From contig NZ_CP047318.1 in assembly GCF_009857135.1 (NCBI RefSeq), positions 5,890,001 to 5,954,000 of the forward strand: a DNA stretch of 64,000 nucleotides. The letters run 5' to 3'. The notes beneath the pieces are model-generated. The model was not told the origin of the DNA. It saw only the letters and a program-made list of their open reading frames with translations, and made no database searches. Positions within the stretch are counted from its first letter, which is position 1; each line of letters begins with the position of its first letter. The position numbers were made by a program, and so were the translations under genes. Source of the stretch: Streptomyces sp. HM190. GTDB taxonomy: Bacteria > Actinomycetota > Actinomycetes > Streptomycetales > Streptomycetaceae. Of this stretch, positions 7,909 through 15,468 are shown piece by piece.

Positions 7909-9159
7909 GTGGCAGCGGAGATCGTCAATCCTCGCACCGACAGCGGCGACGGCAGTACGGACCAGGAAGGCAACGGGGAGCCCCTCAGTTCCCTCGGCGC
8001 CCCCGACTCCTTCGACCCCGCCTTCGCGCTGCACCGCGGCGGCAAGATGGCCGTGCAGAGCACGGTGCCGATCCGTGACAAGGACGACCTGTCCCTCGCT
8101 TACACGCCGGGCGTCGCGCGGGTGTGCACCGCCATCGCCGAGCGTCCCGAGCTGGTCGACGACTACACCTGGAAGTCCTCCGTCGTCGCCGTCGTGACCG
8201 ACGGTACGGCGGTCCTCGGCCTCGGCGACATCGGCCCCGAGGCGTCCCTGCCCGTGATGGAGGGCAAGGCGATCCTGTTCAAGCAGTTCGGCGGGGTCGA
8301 CGCGGTGCCGATCGCGCTCGCCTGCACGGGCGTCGACGAGATCGTCGAGACCGTCGTCCGGCTCGCCCCCTCCTTCGGCGGCGTGAACCTGGAGGACATC
8401 TCGGCGCCCCGCTGCTTCGAGATCGAGAAGCGGCTCCAGGAGCGTCTGGACATCCCGGTCTTCCACGACGACCAGCACGGTACGGCGGTCGTCACGCTGG
8501 CGGCCCTGCGGAACGCGGCGCGGCTCAGCGGGCGGGAGATCGGTCAGCTGCGGGCGGTCATCTCGGGTGCCGGCGCGGCCGGTGTGGCCATCGCCAAGAT
8601 GCTGATCGAGGCGGGCATCGGCGACGTCGCCCTGGCCGACCGCAAGGGCGTGATCTCCGCGGACCGCGCGGACCTCACCGACGTCAAGCGCGAGGTGGCC
8701 GGGTTCACCAACAAGGCGGGGATCACCGGCTCCCTGGAGGACGCGCTCGCCGGCGCCGACGTCTTCATCGGCGTCTCCGGCGGTACGGTCGCGGAGGAGG
8801 CGGTGGCCTCGATGGCCGAGGGCGCGTTCGTCTTCGCCATGGCCAACCCCAACCCCGAGGTGCACCCGGACGTGGCCCACAAGTACGCGGCGGTCGTCGC
8901 GACCGGGCGCTCCGACTACCCCAACCAGATCAACAACGTCCTCGCCTTCCCCGGCATCTTCGCCGGGGCGCTCCAGGTGCGGGCGTCGCGGATCACCGAG
9001 GGGATGAAGATCGCGGCGGCGGAGGCGCTGGCCGCGGTCGTGGGCGACGACCTCGCCGCCGACTACGTCATCCCGTCCCCGTTCGACGAGCGGGTCGCTC
9101 CCGCGGTGACGGCCGCCGTGGCCGCGGCCGCGCGGGCGGAGGGAGTCGCTCGCCGCTGA
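7909..9159 (+). CDS. malic enzyme, probably NADP-dependent
   Basis: 416 residues, the short bacterial type without a phosphotransacetylase domain. It oxidatively decarboxylates malate to pyruvate, giving NAD(P)H. Visible motifs: SLAYTPGVARVC with the catalytic Tyr, the substrate-site Lys region DGTAVLGLGDIGPEASLPVMEGKA split around 85-110, metal ligands in EDISAP and VFHDDQHGTA, and the nucleotide fold SGAGAAGVAIAKM. Start is GTG at 7909. NADP preference is inferred from recalled similarity to the S. coelicolor NADP enzyme in the same chromosomal context. It is monocistronic and ends at a hairpin. Confidence 0.93.
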   Translation: MAAEIVNPRTDSGDGSTDQEGNGEPLSSLGAPDSFDPAFALHRGGKMAVQSTVPIRDKDDLSLAYTPGVARVCTAIAERPELVDDYTWKSSVVAVVTDGTAVLGLGDIGPEASLPVMEGKAILFKQFGGVDAVPIALACTGVDEIVETVVRLAPSFGGVNLEDISAPRCFEIEKRLQERLDIPVFHDDQHGTAVVTLAALRNAARLSGREIGQLRAVISGAGAAGVAIAKMLIEAGIGDVALADRKGVISADRADLTDVKREVAGFTNKAGITGSLEDALAGADVFIGVSGGTVAEEAVASMAEGAFVFAMANPNPEVHPDVAHKYAAVVATGRSDYPNQINNVLAFPGIFAGALQVRASRITEGMKIAAAEALAAVVGDDLAADYVIPSPFDERVAPAVTAAVAAAARAEGVARR

Positions 9160-9180
9160 GGCGAGTGCCGAGTGAGTCCG

Positions 9181-9227
9181 GCGGCCCCGTCCCCGCGTGC
9201 AGCATCGTGTGCGGGGGGCGGGGCCGC
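9181..9227 (+). terminator. terminator after malic enzyme
   Basis: GC-rich inverted repeat, GCGGCCCC/GGGGCCGC arms with an inner CCCCGC/GCGGGG stem and a 14-nt loop, 22 bp after the malic enzyme stop. Confidence 0.75.
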
Positions 9228-9503
9228 CCCATTGCCGGGGCGGACTTGGGCACCTGGTGGCTCGGGGTGCGGGTTCGTCGGCGGGTGCGGGTGCGGGTGC
9301 GGGTGCGGGTCGAAGGGCGCGCCCACGCGACGGAGCCGCGTCCGTACCGCCCCGCGCGCTGTTCAGGGGCACGGGGAACCATGCGACCAGCCCTCACCAG
9401 CCCGCGGATCTCCCGGGGGTTCGCTGGGCGCAGACCTCCGCGGGACGCGTGTCACAGCCTTGTGCGGTTCCCTCGGGTGCTGCGTACACCTATGGTCGGG
9501 CCC
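9228..9503. other. gene-free stretch with short hexamer repeat
   Basis: No gene seen. It contains five head-to-tail GCGGGT units at 9281-9310. The promoter of the oxidoreductase at 9504 must lie in its right part. Confidence 0.5.
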
Positions 9504-10469
9504 ATGTTCGCTGCCTACGCCGCCCGTATCGACCGTGACAACCCGCTCAACGGACTGGAGTTGGGCGACCGCCCGGCCCCTGAGTCCAGGCCCGGCTGGA
9601 CGACCGTCAAGGTGAAGGCCGCCTCGCTGAACCACCACGACCTGTGGTCCCTGCGCGGCGTCGGTCTGGCCGAGGACAAGCTGCCCATGATCCTCGGCTG
9701 TGACGCCGCCGGTGTCGACGAGGACGGCAACGAGGTCGTCCTGCACTCGGTGATCGGACAGAGCGGCCACGGTGTCGGCCCCGAGGAGCCCCGCTCGATC
9801 CTCACCGAGCGCTACCAGGGCACCTTCGCCGAGCTGGTCACCGTCCCCACCTGGAACGTCCTCCCCAAGCCCGCGGAACTCTCCTTCGCGGAGGCCGCCT
9901 GTCTGCCCACCGCCTGGCTGACCGCCTACCGCATGCTGTTCACCAACGCCGGCGTCCGTCCGGGCGACTCCGTGCTCGTCCAGGGTGCGGGCGGTGGTGT
10001 CGCCACCGCCGCGATCGTGCTCGGCAAGGCGGCCGGCCTGCGTGTCTTCGCCACCAGCCGCGACGAGGCCAAGCGCAAGCGGGCCCTGGAACTCGGCGCG
10101 GTCGAGGCGCTGGAGTCGGGTGCGCGACTGCCGCAGCGCGTCGACGCGGTCATCGAGACCGTCGGCGCCGCCACCTGGTCCCACTCGGTGAAGTCGCTCC
10201 GCCCCGGCGGCACGCTCGTCATCTCCGGTGCCACCAGTGGTGACCGCCCCTCCCACGCCGAACTCACCCGCATCTTCTTCCTCGAACTCAAGGTCGTCGG
10301 CTCCACCATGGGCACCAAGGACGAGCTGGAGGACCTCCTCTCCTTCTGCGCCGCGACCGGTGTCCGCCCCGTCATCGACGAGGTGCTGCCCCTCGACCGC
10401 GCCCGAGAGGGCTTCGAGCGCCTGGAGTCCGGCGACCTCTTCGGCAAGATCGTGCTCACCAACTCCTGA
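9504..10469 (+). CDS. zinc-binding-dehydrogenase-family oxidoreductase (quinone oxidoreductase-like)
   Basis: 321 residues from the ATG at 9504 (another ATG lies 12 bp upstream in frame). It is a medium-chain dehydrogenase/reductase: an N-terminal GroES-like domain (VKVKAASLNHHDLWSLRGVG, MILGCDAAGVDEDGNEV), then a Rossmann fold with VQGAGGGVATAAIVLGKAAG and the specificity loop ATSRDEAKRKRA that suggests NADP. No four-cysteine structural zinc lobe is visible, which favours a quinone-oxidoreductase-like enzyme over an alcohol dehydrogenase. It is monocistronic and ends at a perfect hairpin. Confidence 0.88.
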   Translation: MFAAYAARIDRDNPLNGLELGDRPAPESRPGWTTVKVKAASLNHHDLWSLRGVGLAEDKLPMILGCDAAGVDEDGNEVVLHSVIGQSGHGVGPEEPRSILTERYQGTFAELVTVPTWNVLPKPAELSFAEAACLPTAWLTAYRMLFTNAGVRPGDSVLVQGAGGGVATAAIVLGKAAGLRVFATSRDEAKRKRALELGAVEALESGARLPQRVDAVIETVGAATWSHSVKSLRPGGTLVISGATSGDRPSHAELTRIFFLELKVVGSTMGTKDELEDLLSFCAATGVRPVIDEVLPLDRAREGFERLESGDLFGKIVLTNS

Positions 10470-10500
10470 CGGTCTCGCTCCTGCTGAACGAGCGTCACCA

Positions 10501-10528
10501 CGGCCGGCCCGGTTCCCCGGGCCGGCCG
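10501..10528 (+). terminator. terminator after oxidoreductase
   Basis: Perfect 12-bp inverted repeat (10501-10512 and 10517-10528) with a 4-nt loop, 31 bp after the stop codon. Confidence 0.9.
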
Positions 10529-10562
10529 TCGTCATGTCAATCAACGTTCACAGCCGCCCTGT

Positions 10563-10578
10563 GTCAACTTAAGTTGAC
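10563..10578. promoter_or_regulatory. perfect 16-bp palindromic operator
   Basis: GTCAACTTAAGTTGAC is a perfect palindrome ending 3 bp before the ATG of the small HTH gene. It stands out by its AT-rich centre. Its position suggests autoregulation by that HTH protein. No ribosome site fits between it and the ATG, so the transcript may be leaderless or start within it. Confidence 0.7.
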
Positions 10579-10581
10579 GGC

Positions 10582-10791
10582 ATGACCGAAGCAACGGATC
10601 TCGCCGAGCGGGCCGGCGACCGCGACCCCCGGATCGGGTTGCGGGCCGTCGCCGCGCTGCGCCGGCTGCTGGAGCAACTGGAGTCGGTGCAGGTGCGCAG
10701 CGCGCGCCGGCAGGGCTGGTCGTGGCAGGAGATCGCCAAGGAACTCGGTGTGAGCAGACAGGCCGTGCACAAGAAGTACGGGAGGCATTGA
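10582..10791 (+). CDS. small helix-turn-helix regulator
   Basis: 69 residues. The C-terminal half is a helix-turn-helix: RRQGWSWQEIAKELGVSRQAVHKKYGRH, similar to sigma-70 region 4 or AsnC-type HTHs. The N-terminal half is one long helix rich in Arg and Leu, likely for dimerisation. Its stop codon overlaps the ATG of the ClpN gene (TGATG), so both are coupled. A perfect palindrome just before its start is a likely self-operator. This HTH/ClpN pair recurs in Streptomyces by my recollection; the regulated process is unknown. Confidence 0.85.
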   Translation: MTEATDLAERAGDRDPRIGLRAVAALRRLLEQLESVQVRSARRQGWSWQEIAKELGVSRQAVHKKYGRH

Positions 10792-11438
10792 TGTTCGAAC
10801 GGTTCACGAAGGATGCCCGTGCCGTGGTCCTCGGCGCGGGCGGCCACGCGGAACGCTCCAGCGCCGACAAGGTGACCGAGGAGCACCTGCTGCTCGCCCT
10901 GCCGGACCGCCGGGCCAGCCGTGCCGCGTTCGCCCTCGCCTCGCTGGGCCTGGCCGACGACCGTGGCCCCGTCGTACAGGCCCTCGCCGACGCCCGCCGT
11001 AGGGGCGGCCTCACCCGCGCCGACGCCCTGTCCGACCTCGGTATCGACCTCGCGCAGATCGTCTCCCGCGTCGAGGAGGCCCATGGGAGGGGCGCGTTGG
11101 AGCCGGGGCTGCGCCGGGACGACGACGGCGCAGCCCGTGGCGCCGACAGCGGTATCGAGAGCGGTGCCGAGCGTGGCGGAGGCGGTGGGCGAGGCGGCAG
11201 GAGCGCGCGGGCTCGACGCTCGGGTCACCGGCCCCTCACCCGCGACGCCAAGGACGTGCTCACCCGCTCCCTCCGCGTCGCCCAGTCCCACCGCGACCGC
11301 CACATCGGCGACGAGCACCTGCTGCTCGCCCTCACCACCCGCCCCGGTGTCGCCGCGGAGGTCCTCGCCGACCACGGAGTGACCTACGCGTCCCTGGAAC
11401 GCGTGCTGGACGGGGCGGGGGAGGCCAGGGCGAGCTGA
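10791..11438 (+). CDS. stand-alone Clp N-terminal domain protein
   Basis: 215 residues with two Clp_N repeats and no AAA+ module. Repeat one is MFERFTKDARAVVLGAGGHAER with EEHLLLAL; repeat two, after a Gly/Arg-rich linker, is HRPLTRDAKDVLTRSLRVAQ with GDEHLLLAL. In ClpA/ClpC this domain binds substrates and adaptors. Alone, it could act as an adaptor, decoy or sensor for ClpC. It is translationally coupled to the HTH gene by TGATG, which links Clp-type recognition to transcription control. Function is inference from domain and context. Confidence 0.85.
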   Translation: MFERFTKDARAVVLGAGGHAERSSADKVTEEHLLLALPDRRASRAAFALASLGLADDRGPVVQALADARRRGGLTRADALSDLGIDLAQIVSRVEEAHGRGALEPGLRRDDDGAARGADSGIESGAERGGGGGRGGRSARARRSGHRPLTRDAKDVLTRSLRVAQSHRDRHIGDEHLLLALTTRPGVAAEVLADHGVTYASLERVLDGAGEARAS

Positions 11439-11493
11439 CGCGGGGGAGGGGCCCCGCCGCGCGGGCGAGGGCCTCCCGTTCTCCCCTTGGCCG

Positions 11494-12699
11494 CTACCCC
11501 TTGACCGCCCGCAGCGCCGCTCCGATGCGGGCCGCCGCCGTCGACAGGTGGCGGCGGGCGTCACGGAGCTGGTCCTCCGTCACCCCGTGGTCGCGGGCCG
11601 CGTCGCGGATGTCGTCGCGGAAGCGGTCCAGGAGCCGGTCGAGATCGCGGGCCGGGTCGCCCGTGGGCGCCTCGTGCACCCAGGAGGGTTCATAGGCGCC
11701 CGGGAAGTCCTCGGGTGTGGTCGAGTAGTCCGGCTCCCCTACGCCGGAGCCGCCTCTCGCCGCACCCGCGCTCACGTCGTCGCCCGGGCCGGACCGCGTG
11801 CCCGTACCGGCCGTCTCCGCCTCCGTCGCCCTCCCGGGCCCGCCCGGCGCCGTACCGGCTCCCGCGCGGGGGCCCGTCGCGCCCGCCGCGTCCGGGCAGG
11901 ACTCCGTGCCCGTGCGTCCGAAGCCCAGGTCCTTGCCGAACTCCTTTCCGAAGTCCTTCCCGAACTCGCCGAACTCCTTGGCCAGTTCCGTCAGTCCCTC
12001 GCGGACCCCGGTCGGCCAGTCACCGCGGGAGAAGTGGTCCTGGACGTGGTCCTGGACCCGCTTGGCGATGCGCTGGAGCTCCTCCTGGGCCTGGGTGCGC
12101 GCCCGCTCCTGGGCCTCCCTTGCCTGGCGGCGGGCCCGCTGGGCCTCCTCGCGGGCGCGGCGGCTCTCGTCCTTGGCGCGCCGGGCCTGCTCCTTCCACT
12201 CCTGCTTGACGCGGCGCATCTCCTCCTTCGCCGCGCGCCACGCCTCGTTGTCGGCAGGGGCGCCGAACTCCCCGAGCGGTCCGTGCTCCCCGGTGCCGGC
12301 GCCCGGCGCCCGGCGTGCCGCGGAGGCCGCCGCCCGCATCTCGCGGCGCAGGTCGCCCGCCGCGCCCCGTACGTCGGCCCGGATCTCGGCGGCCAGCTCC
12401 GCCACCGACTCGCGGATCTCCAGCTCCAGGTCGGCCAGCTCCCCGCTGCGGTCGGCGAGTTCGGCCCGGCCCGCGTCGGTGATCGCGTACACCTTCCGGC
12501 CGCCCTCGGTGGTGTGGGTGACCAGGCCCTCCGCCTCCAGCTTGGCGAGGCGGGGGTAGACGGTGCCGGCGGAGGGCGCGTACAGGCCCTGGAAGCGTTC
12601 CTCCAGCAGCCGGATCACCTCGTAACCGTGGCGCGGGGCCTCGTCCAGCAGCTTCAGCAGATACAACCGCAGGCGTCCGTGGGCGAAGACGGGAGGCAT
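11494..12699 (-). CDS. PadR-family regulator with long coiled-coil tail
   Basis: 401 residues. Residues 1-85 are the PadR winged helix: RLYLLKLLDEAPRHGYEVIRLLEE, then SAGTVYPRLAKLEAEGLVT and GRKVYAITDAGRAEL. This is followed by about 150 residues of charged heptad-rich helix (RRVKQEWKEQARRAKDESRR and similar), a FGKEFGKDFG segment, a Gly/Thr-rich linker and a C-terminal helical DUF-like part. Typical PadR proteins have about 110-180 residues, so the tail is unusual. The ATG follows the stop of the upstream DUF4097 gene after one base, so the pair forms an operon. AT-rich sites at 14062-14095 are likely operators. Confidence 0.87.
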   Translation of the reverse strand: MPPVFAHGRLRLYLLKLLDEAPRHGYEVIRLLEERFQGLYAPSAGTVYPRLAKLEAEGLVTHTTEGGRKVYAITDAGRAELADRSGELADLELEIRESVAELAAEIRADVRGAAGDLRREMRAAASAARRAPGAGTGEHGPLGEFGAPADNEAWRAAKEEMRRVKQEWKEQARRAKDESRRAREEAQRARRQAREAQERARTQAQEELQRIAKRVQDHVQDHFSRGDWPTGVREGLTELAKEFGEFGKDFGKEFGKDLGFGRTGTESCPDAAGATGPRAGAGTAPGGPGRATEAETAGTGTRSGPGDDVSAGAARGGSGVGEPDYSTTPEDFPGAYEPSWVHEAPTGDPARDLDRLLDRFRDDIRDAARDHGVTEDQLRDARRHLSTAAARIGAALRAVKG

Positions 12700-12700
12700 G

Positions 12701-13888
12701 TCAGAGCACCTTCTTGTCGGTCGTGCTGGGGCGCGTGCCATCGGCCGGGCCGCCGGAGGGGGAGCCGGACGGGGAGCCGGTGGTGCCGTCGCCGTCGGGG
12801 ACCTGGTGGCCCGCTGAGGTCGCGGACGGTCCGGCGGCGGTATCGGCAGTCGCATTGTCGGGCACGGCGTCGGACGGGTCGGTCGGCGGGGTGTCCGGCA
12901 CGGCCTCAGCCACGTCCGCGTCCGCGCCACCGTCCGCCGGTACGCCCGTACCGGCGCCCGTCGATACGCCCGCGCCGGCGTCCGCGCTCACCGATCCGTC
13001 GGCCCTGCAATCGGTGCCGGCCGTCCCGGAGGGGCCGCCCCCCTCGTCGGTGTTCTCGGCCTCGTCCCAGGGCTCGTCCTCCGCCGGTGGTCTGCTCAGG
13101 AGCGCGATGGAACCGGAGACGGTCGTGGCCTTCAGCCGCCCGTTCCCCTTGCCGAGGCGGCCGGTGATCTTGTGGGCGCCCCAGGGACCGCTGACGCGGA
13201 GGTCGTCGAAGGCGTTGGAGATGGTGCCGCTGGCCGTGTTGGCCTCGATCTCGGCGTCGGCGGGGTGGGGGAGGCGGATGGCGATCTCACCGGAGACGCT
13301 GGTGAGACCGACCTCGGTCGGGCCGCCCACCGGGTCGAGGTCGAGGATGATCGAGCCGCTCACCGAGTCGGCCTTGAGGGTGGGGCAGGACCCCTCGATG
13401 ACGGTCAGGTCACCGGAGACGGAGCTGAGGCGGAGCTCCCCGGTGAGGGCCTGCGCCTCCACGTTCCCCGAGACCGTCGTCGCCCGGACCGGTCCCGACA
13501 GGCCCACCAGAGTGGTGTCGCCGGAGACGCCCTTCACCTCCGTCCGCCCGGCCACCCCCGAGATGACGGCCGTGGCGCCGACCGCGCCCACCTCGACACG
13601 GGTGCCCGCCGGAACGGCGAGGGAGACCAGCGCGGTACGGCGCCAGCCCTTGCGGTCGAGCCATTTCAGGAAGCCCTTCCACGGCAGGTCGTCGTACGCC
13701 ACGGTCAGCGTGCCGTCCTTCTGCGTCACCGTCAGGGGCGGACCCTGCAGGTCCGACACCTCCAGACGGGCGGAACTCTCGTCGGTGCCCACGACGTTCA
13801 CCGTTCCGTTGACGACGCGCACCTGGAGCGCCCTCACCGGCTCGTCGAACGTGAGCTTGCGTGGCTCGGCGACGGACCACTTGGACAT
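12701..13888 (-). CDS. DUF4097-family beta-repeat protein
   Basis: 395 residues. From about 15 to 245 it is a run of short beta repeats typical of DUF4097/DUF4098 adhesin-like solenoids, with recurring VSG and TVSG turns (TTVSGNVEAQ, LSSVSGDLTV, LTSVSGEIAI). The last 150 residues are low-complexity, rich in Gly, Asp, Ser and Thr. No signal peptide or membrane segment is visible, so it is probably cytoplasmic. It is the first gene of the operon with the PadR regulator, a pairing often seen in Streptomyces. Possibly it is a sensor or co-repressor; the role is unknown. Confidence 0.85.
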   Translation of the reverse strand: MSKWSVAEPRKLTFDEPVRALQVRVVNGTVNVVGTDESSARLEVSDLQGPPLTVTQKDGTLTVAYDDLPWKGFLKWLDRKGWRRTALVSLAVPAGTRVEVGAVGATAVISGVAGRTEVKGVSGDTTLVGLSGPVRATTVSGNVEAQALTGELRLSSVSGDLTVIEGSCPTLKADSVSGSIILDLDPVGGPTEVGLTSVSGEIAIRLPHPADAEIEANTASGTISNAFDDLRVSGPWGAHKITGRLGKGNGRLKATTVSGSIALLSRPPAEDEPWDEAENTDEGGGPSGTAGTDCRADGSVSADAGAGVSTGAGTGVPADGGADADVAEAVPDTPPTDPSDAVPDNATADTAAGPSATSAGHQVPDGDGTTGSPSGSPSGGPADGTRPSTTDKKVL

Positions 13889-14061
13889 GTGCTGACCCCC
13901 AATGACAAGCCCACCTCATGACGGACCACCTCGGTCCACCTCGCGACGGAGCGACCTCGTCGCGGACCGGCCTCGCGGGAGAAGAACCCTCGCGGCGGCC
14001 GGATCGCACGACAGGCGAAGCCCATGGCAGAGGCGGACCGAACCGGACAGTGCAACGCGCC

Positions 14062-14095
14062 ATATCGCGTCTCACGTCATTCACGATATATCGCG
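14062..14095. promoter_or_regulatory. ATATCGCG operator pair upstream of DUF4097/PadR
   Basis: Two copies of ATATCGCG at 14062 and 14088, the second inside a 10-bp palindrome CGATATATCG (14084-14093). They lie about 200 bp upstream of the DUF4097 start and 75 bp before the gene at 14170. TATA-centred palindromes of this kind are bound by several PadR proteins. Self-regulation is inferred. Confidence 0.55.
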
Positions 14096-14169
14096 CCCGG
14101 TGGAAGTCAAGACACCCGTTCTGGCGATCCCGCAGGATGAACCTGGGCAAATCGCCCTAGCGTGGGGTC

Positions 14170-15021
14170 ATGCCGACGGAAAGCACACCGGGATCCCCGC
14201 GCCCCCGACCCGCGCCCGCGGCCGGCGCGCTGCTGCTCTGCCGCGCGGACCGGGAATCCGTCGCCCCCGTGGCGCAGCTGCTCGGGGAGCGCATGCTGCT
14301 CACCTCGGCCGGCCCCGAGTGGAGCGCCCTCGTGCCCGAGGGGAAGCCCTGGCTGCAGGGACTGGAGCCGGTCGACCGGGTCCTGACCGGCTGGGCCACC
14401 GCGCTCGCGGTCGGCGCTCCCTGGCCCGTCCTGGCCCTGTGGTGGGACGCGGACCGCAGCGGCTACACCCTGGCCGCGGGCTTCCGCCGCACCGTCGGCT
14501 ACGTATGGCTCGCCAACGGCACCCCGGTCGGCGAGGACGAGGCGATGCGCACGTTCGCCGCGCGGCTGGGCCTCGACCCGGTCCTCGACGCGCAGCCCCT
14601 GTACGACCTCACGAAGACCGACCCCGCGGCGGACGCGCGCGCCCGTCTGCTGGGCCTGCTCGGGGTCCTCGCCCGGGCCGGTCTGGCCCTCCCGCCCGGT
14701 CTCACGCCGGGTGAACCCGCGGACCGCCTCCGGGAGGTCGCCCGCGTCCAGCCCGACGCCCAGCGCATCGAATGGACCGGCTGGCGCGGAGCCGTCCGCA
14801 TGGAACTCGACGCGCTCGAACGCGGCCGTCTCGGCCCCTGGCTGCCCTGGGCGGGCACGTCACGGGCCCGCGCGCTCGCCACCGCGCAGCTCCTCGCGGG
14901 CCTGCCCCTGACGGCCTGGGGCCTGCGCCGCCGCAGCGGCGGCTGGACGGCGGCGGGCGCCCTCCTGGTCGCCCACGGCGCCCTCGGCCTGATGTACGAC
15001 CTCTCCCGCCCCCGCGACTGA
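14170..15021 (+). CDS. conserved hypothetical protein
   Basis: 283 residues, no family recognised. It begins after a Pro-rich stretch with GALLLCRADRESVAPVAQLL and contains WWDADRSGYTLAAGFRRTVGYVWL, which looks like an alpha/beta domain. Two weakly hydrophobic segments near the C-terminus (LATAQLLAGLPLTAWGL, AGALLVAHGALGLMYDL) suggest a membrane-anchored end. It has good GC3 coding bias. It is divergent from the DUF4097/PadR operon and shares the region with the ATATCGCG sites, so it may be co-regulated. Confidence 0.75.
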   Translation: MPTESTPGSPRPRPAPAAGALLLCRADRESVAPVAQLLGERMLLTSAGPEWSALVPEGKPWLQGLEPVDRVLTGWATALAVGAPWPVLALWWDADRSGYTLAAGFRRTVGYVWLANGTPVGEDEAMRTFAARLGLDPVLDAQPLYDLTKTDPAADARARLLGLLGVLARAGLALPPGLTPGEPADRLREVARVQPDAQRIEWTGWRGAVRMELDALERGRLGPWLPWAGTSRARALATAQLLAGLPLTAWGLRRRSGGWTAAGALLVAHGALGLMYDLSRPRD

Positions 15022-15201
15022 CCCCACGCGTCGCGACTGACCCCACGCCCGTGACCGACCCCGTGCCCCGCGAGTGACGCCGCGCGCCCCGCGTCAGCCC
15101 GCGCGCCCCGCGTCAGCCCACGCGCTCCGTGACCGTCTCCGGCCCCGCAGGGGCCCAGCCGGCTGACGGGCCCCAGCGATCGCCCCCGCCCGCGACGCGA
15201 C
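15022..15201. other. non-coding repeat-like spacer
   Basis: Short gap between convergent genes. It repeats phrases such as CCCCACGC and GCGCCCCGCGTCAGCCC twice in tandem near 15083-15118. No gene seen. Confidence 0.4.
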
Positions 15202-15381
15202 CTACTCGTCGTCCTCGTCGTCCAGTCGCGCCAGCCAGGTCGCCAGCCGCTCCACCGGCACCTCGAAGTCCGGGTTCAGGTCGACGAAGGTCCGCAGCTG
15301 CTCGGCGAGCCACTCGAAGGTGACCTCCTCCTCGCCGCGCCGCTTCTCCAGTTCCTCGATGCCACGGTCCGTGAAGTACAT
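15202..15381 (-). CDS. DUF6104-type small protein
   Basis: 59-residue protein beginning MYFTDRGIEELEKRRGEEE and ending in an acidic DDEDDE tail. The middle part VTFEWLAEQLRTFVDLNPDFEV is amphipathic and helical. It matches, as I recall it, a small Streptomyces-conserved family annotated DUF6104 that sits near the 2-oxoglutarate dehydrogenase gene. It is downstream of kgd in the same direction but separated from it by a very strong hairpin. Function unknown. Confidence 0.75.
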   Translation of the reverse strand: MYFTDRGIEELEKRRGEEEVTFEWLAEQLRTFVDLNPDFEVPVERLATWLARLDDEDDE

Positions 15382-15405
15382 GGGTCAAGGATAAGTGCGG
15401 GAAAA

Positions 15406-15445
15406 CGGCCGGGCCGCACCCCTCGGAAGGGGTGCGGCCCGGCCG
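15406..15445 (-). terminator. strong terminator after kgd
   Basis: Perfect 17-bp inverted repeat (15406-15422 with 15429-15445) and a TCGGAA loop, placed between kgd and the DUF6104 gene. It should end kgd transcription, so the small gene probably has its own promoter. Confidence 0.9.
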
Positions 15446-15468
15446 CGTACGGATGCCGTCGAGGGTGC

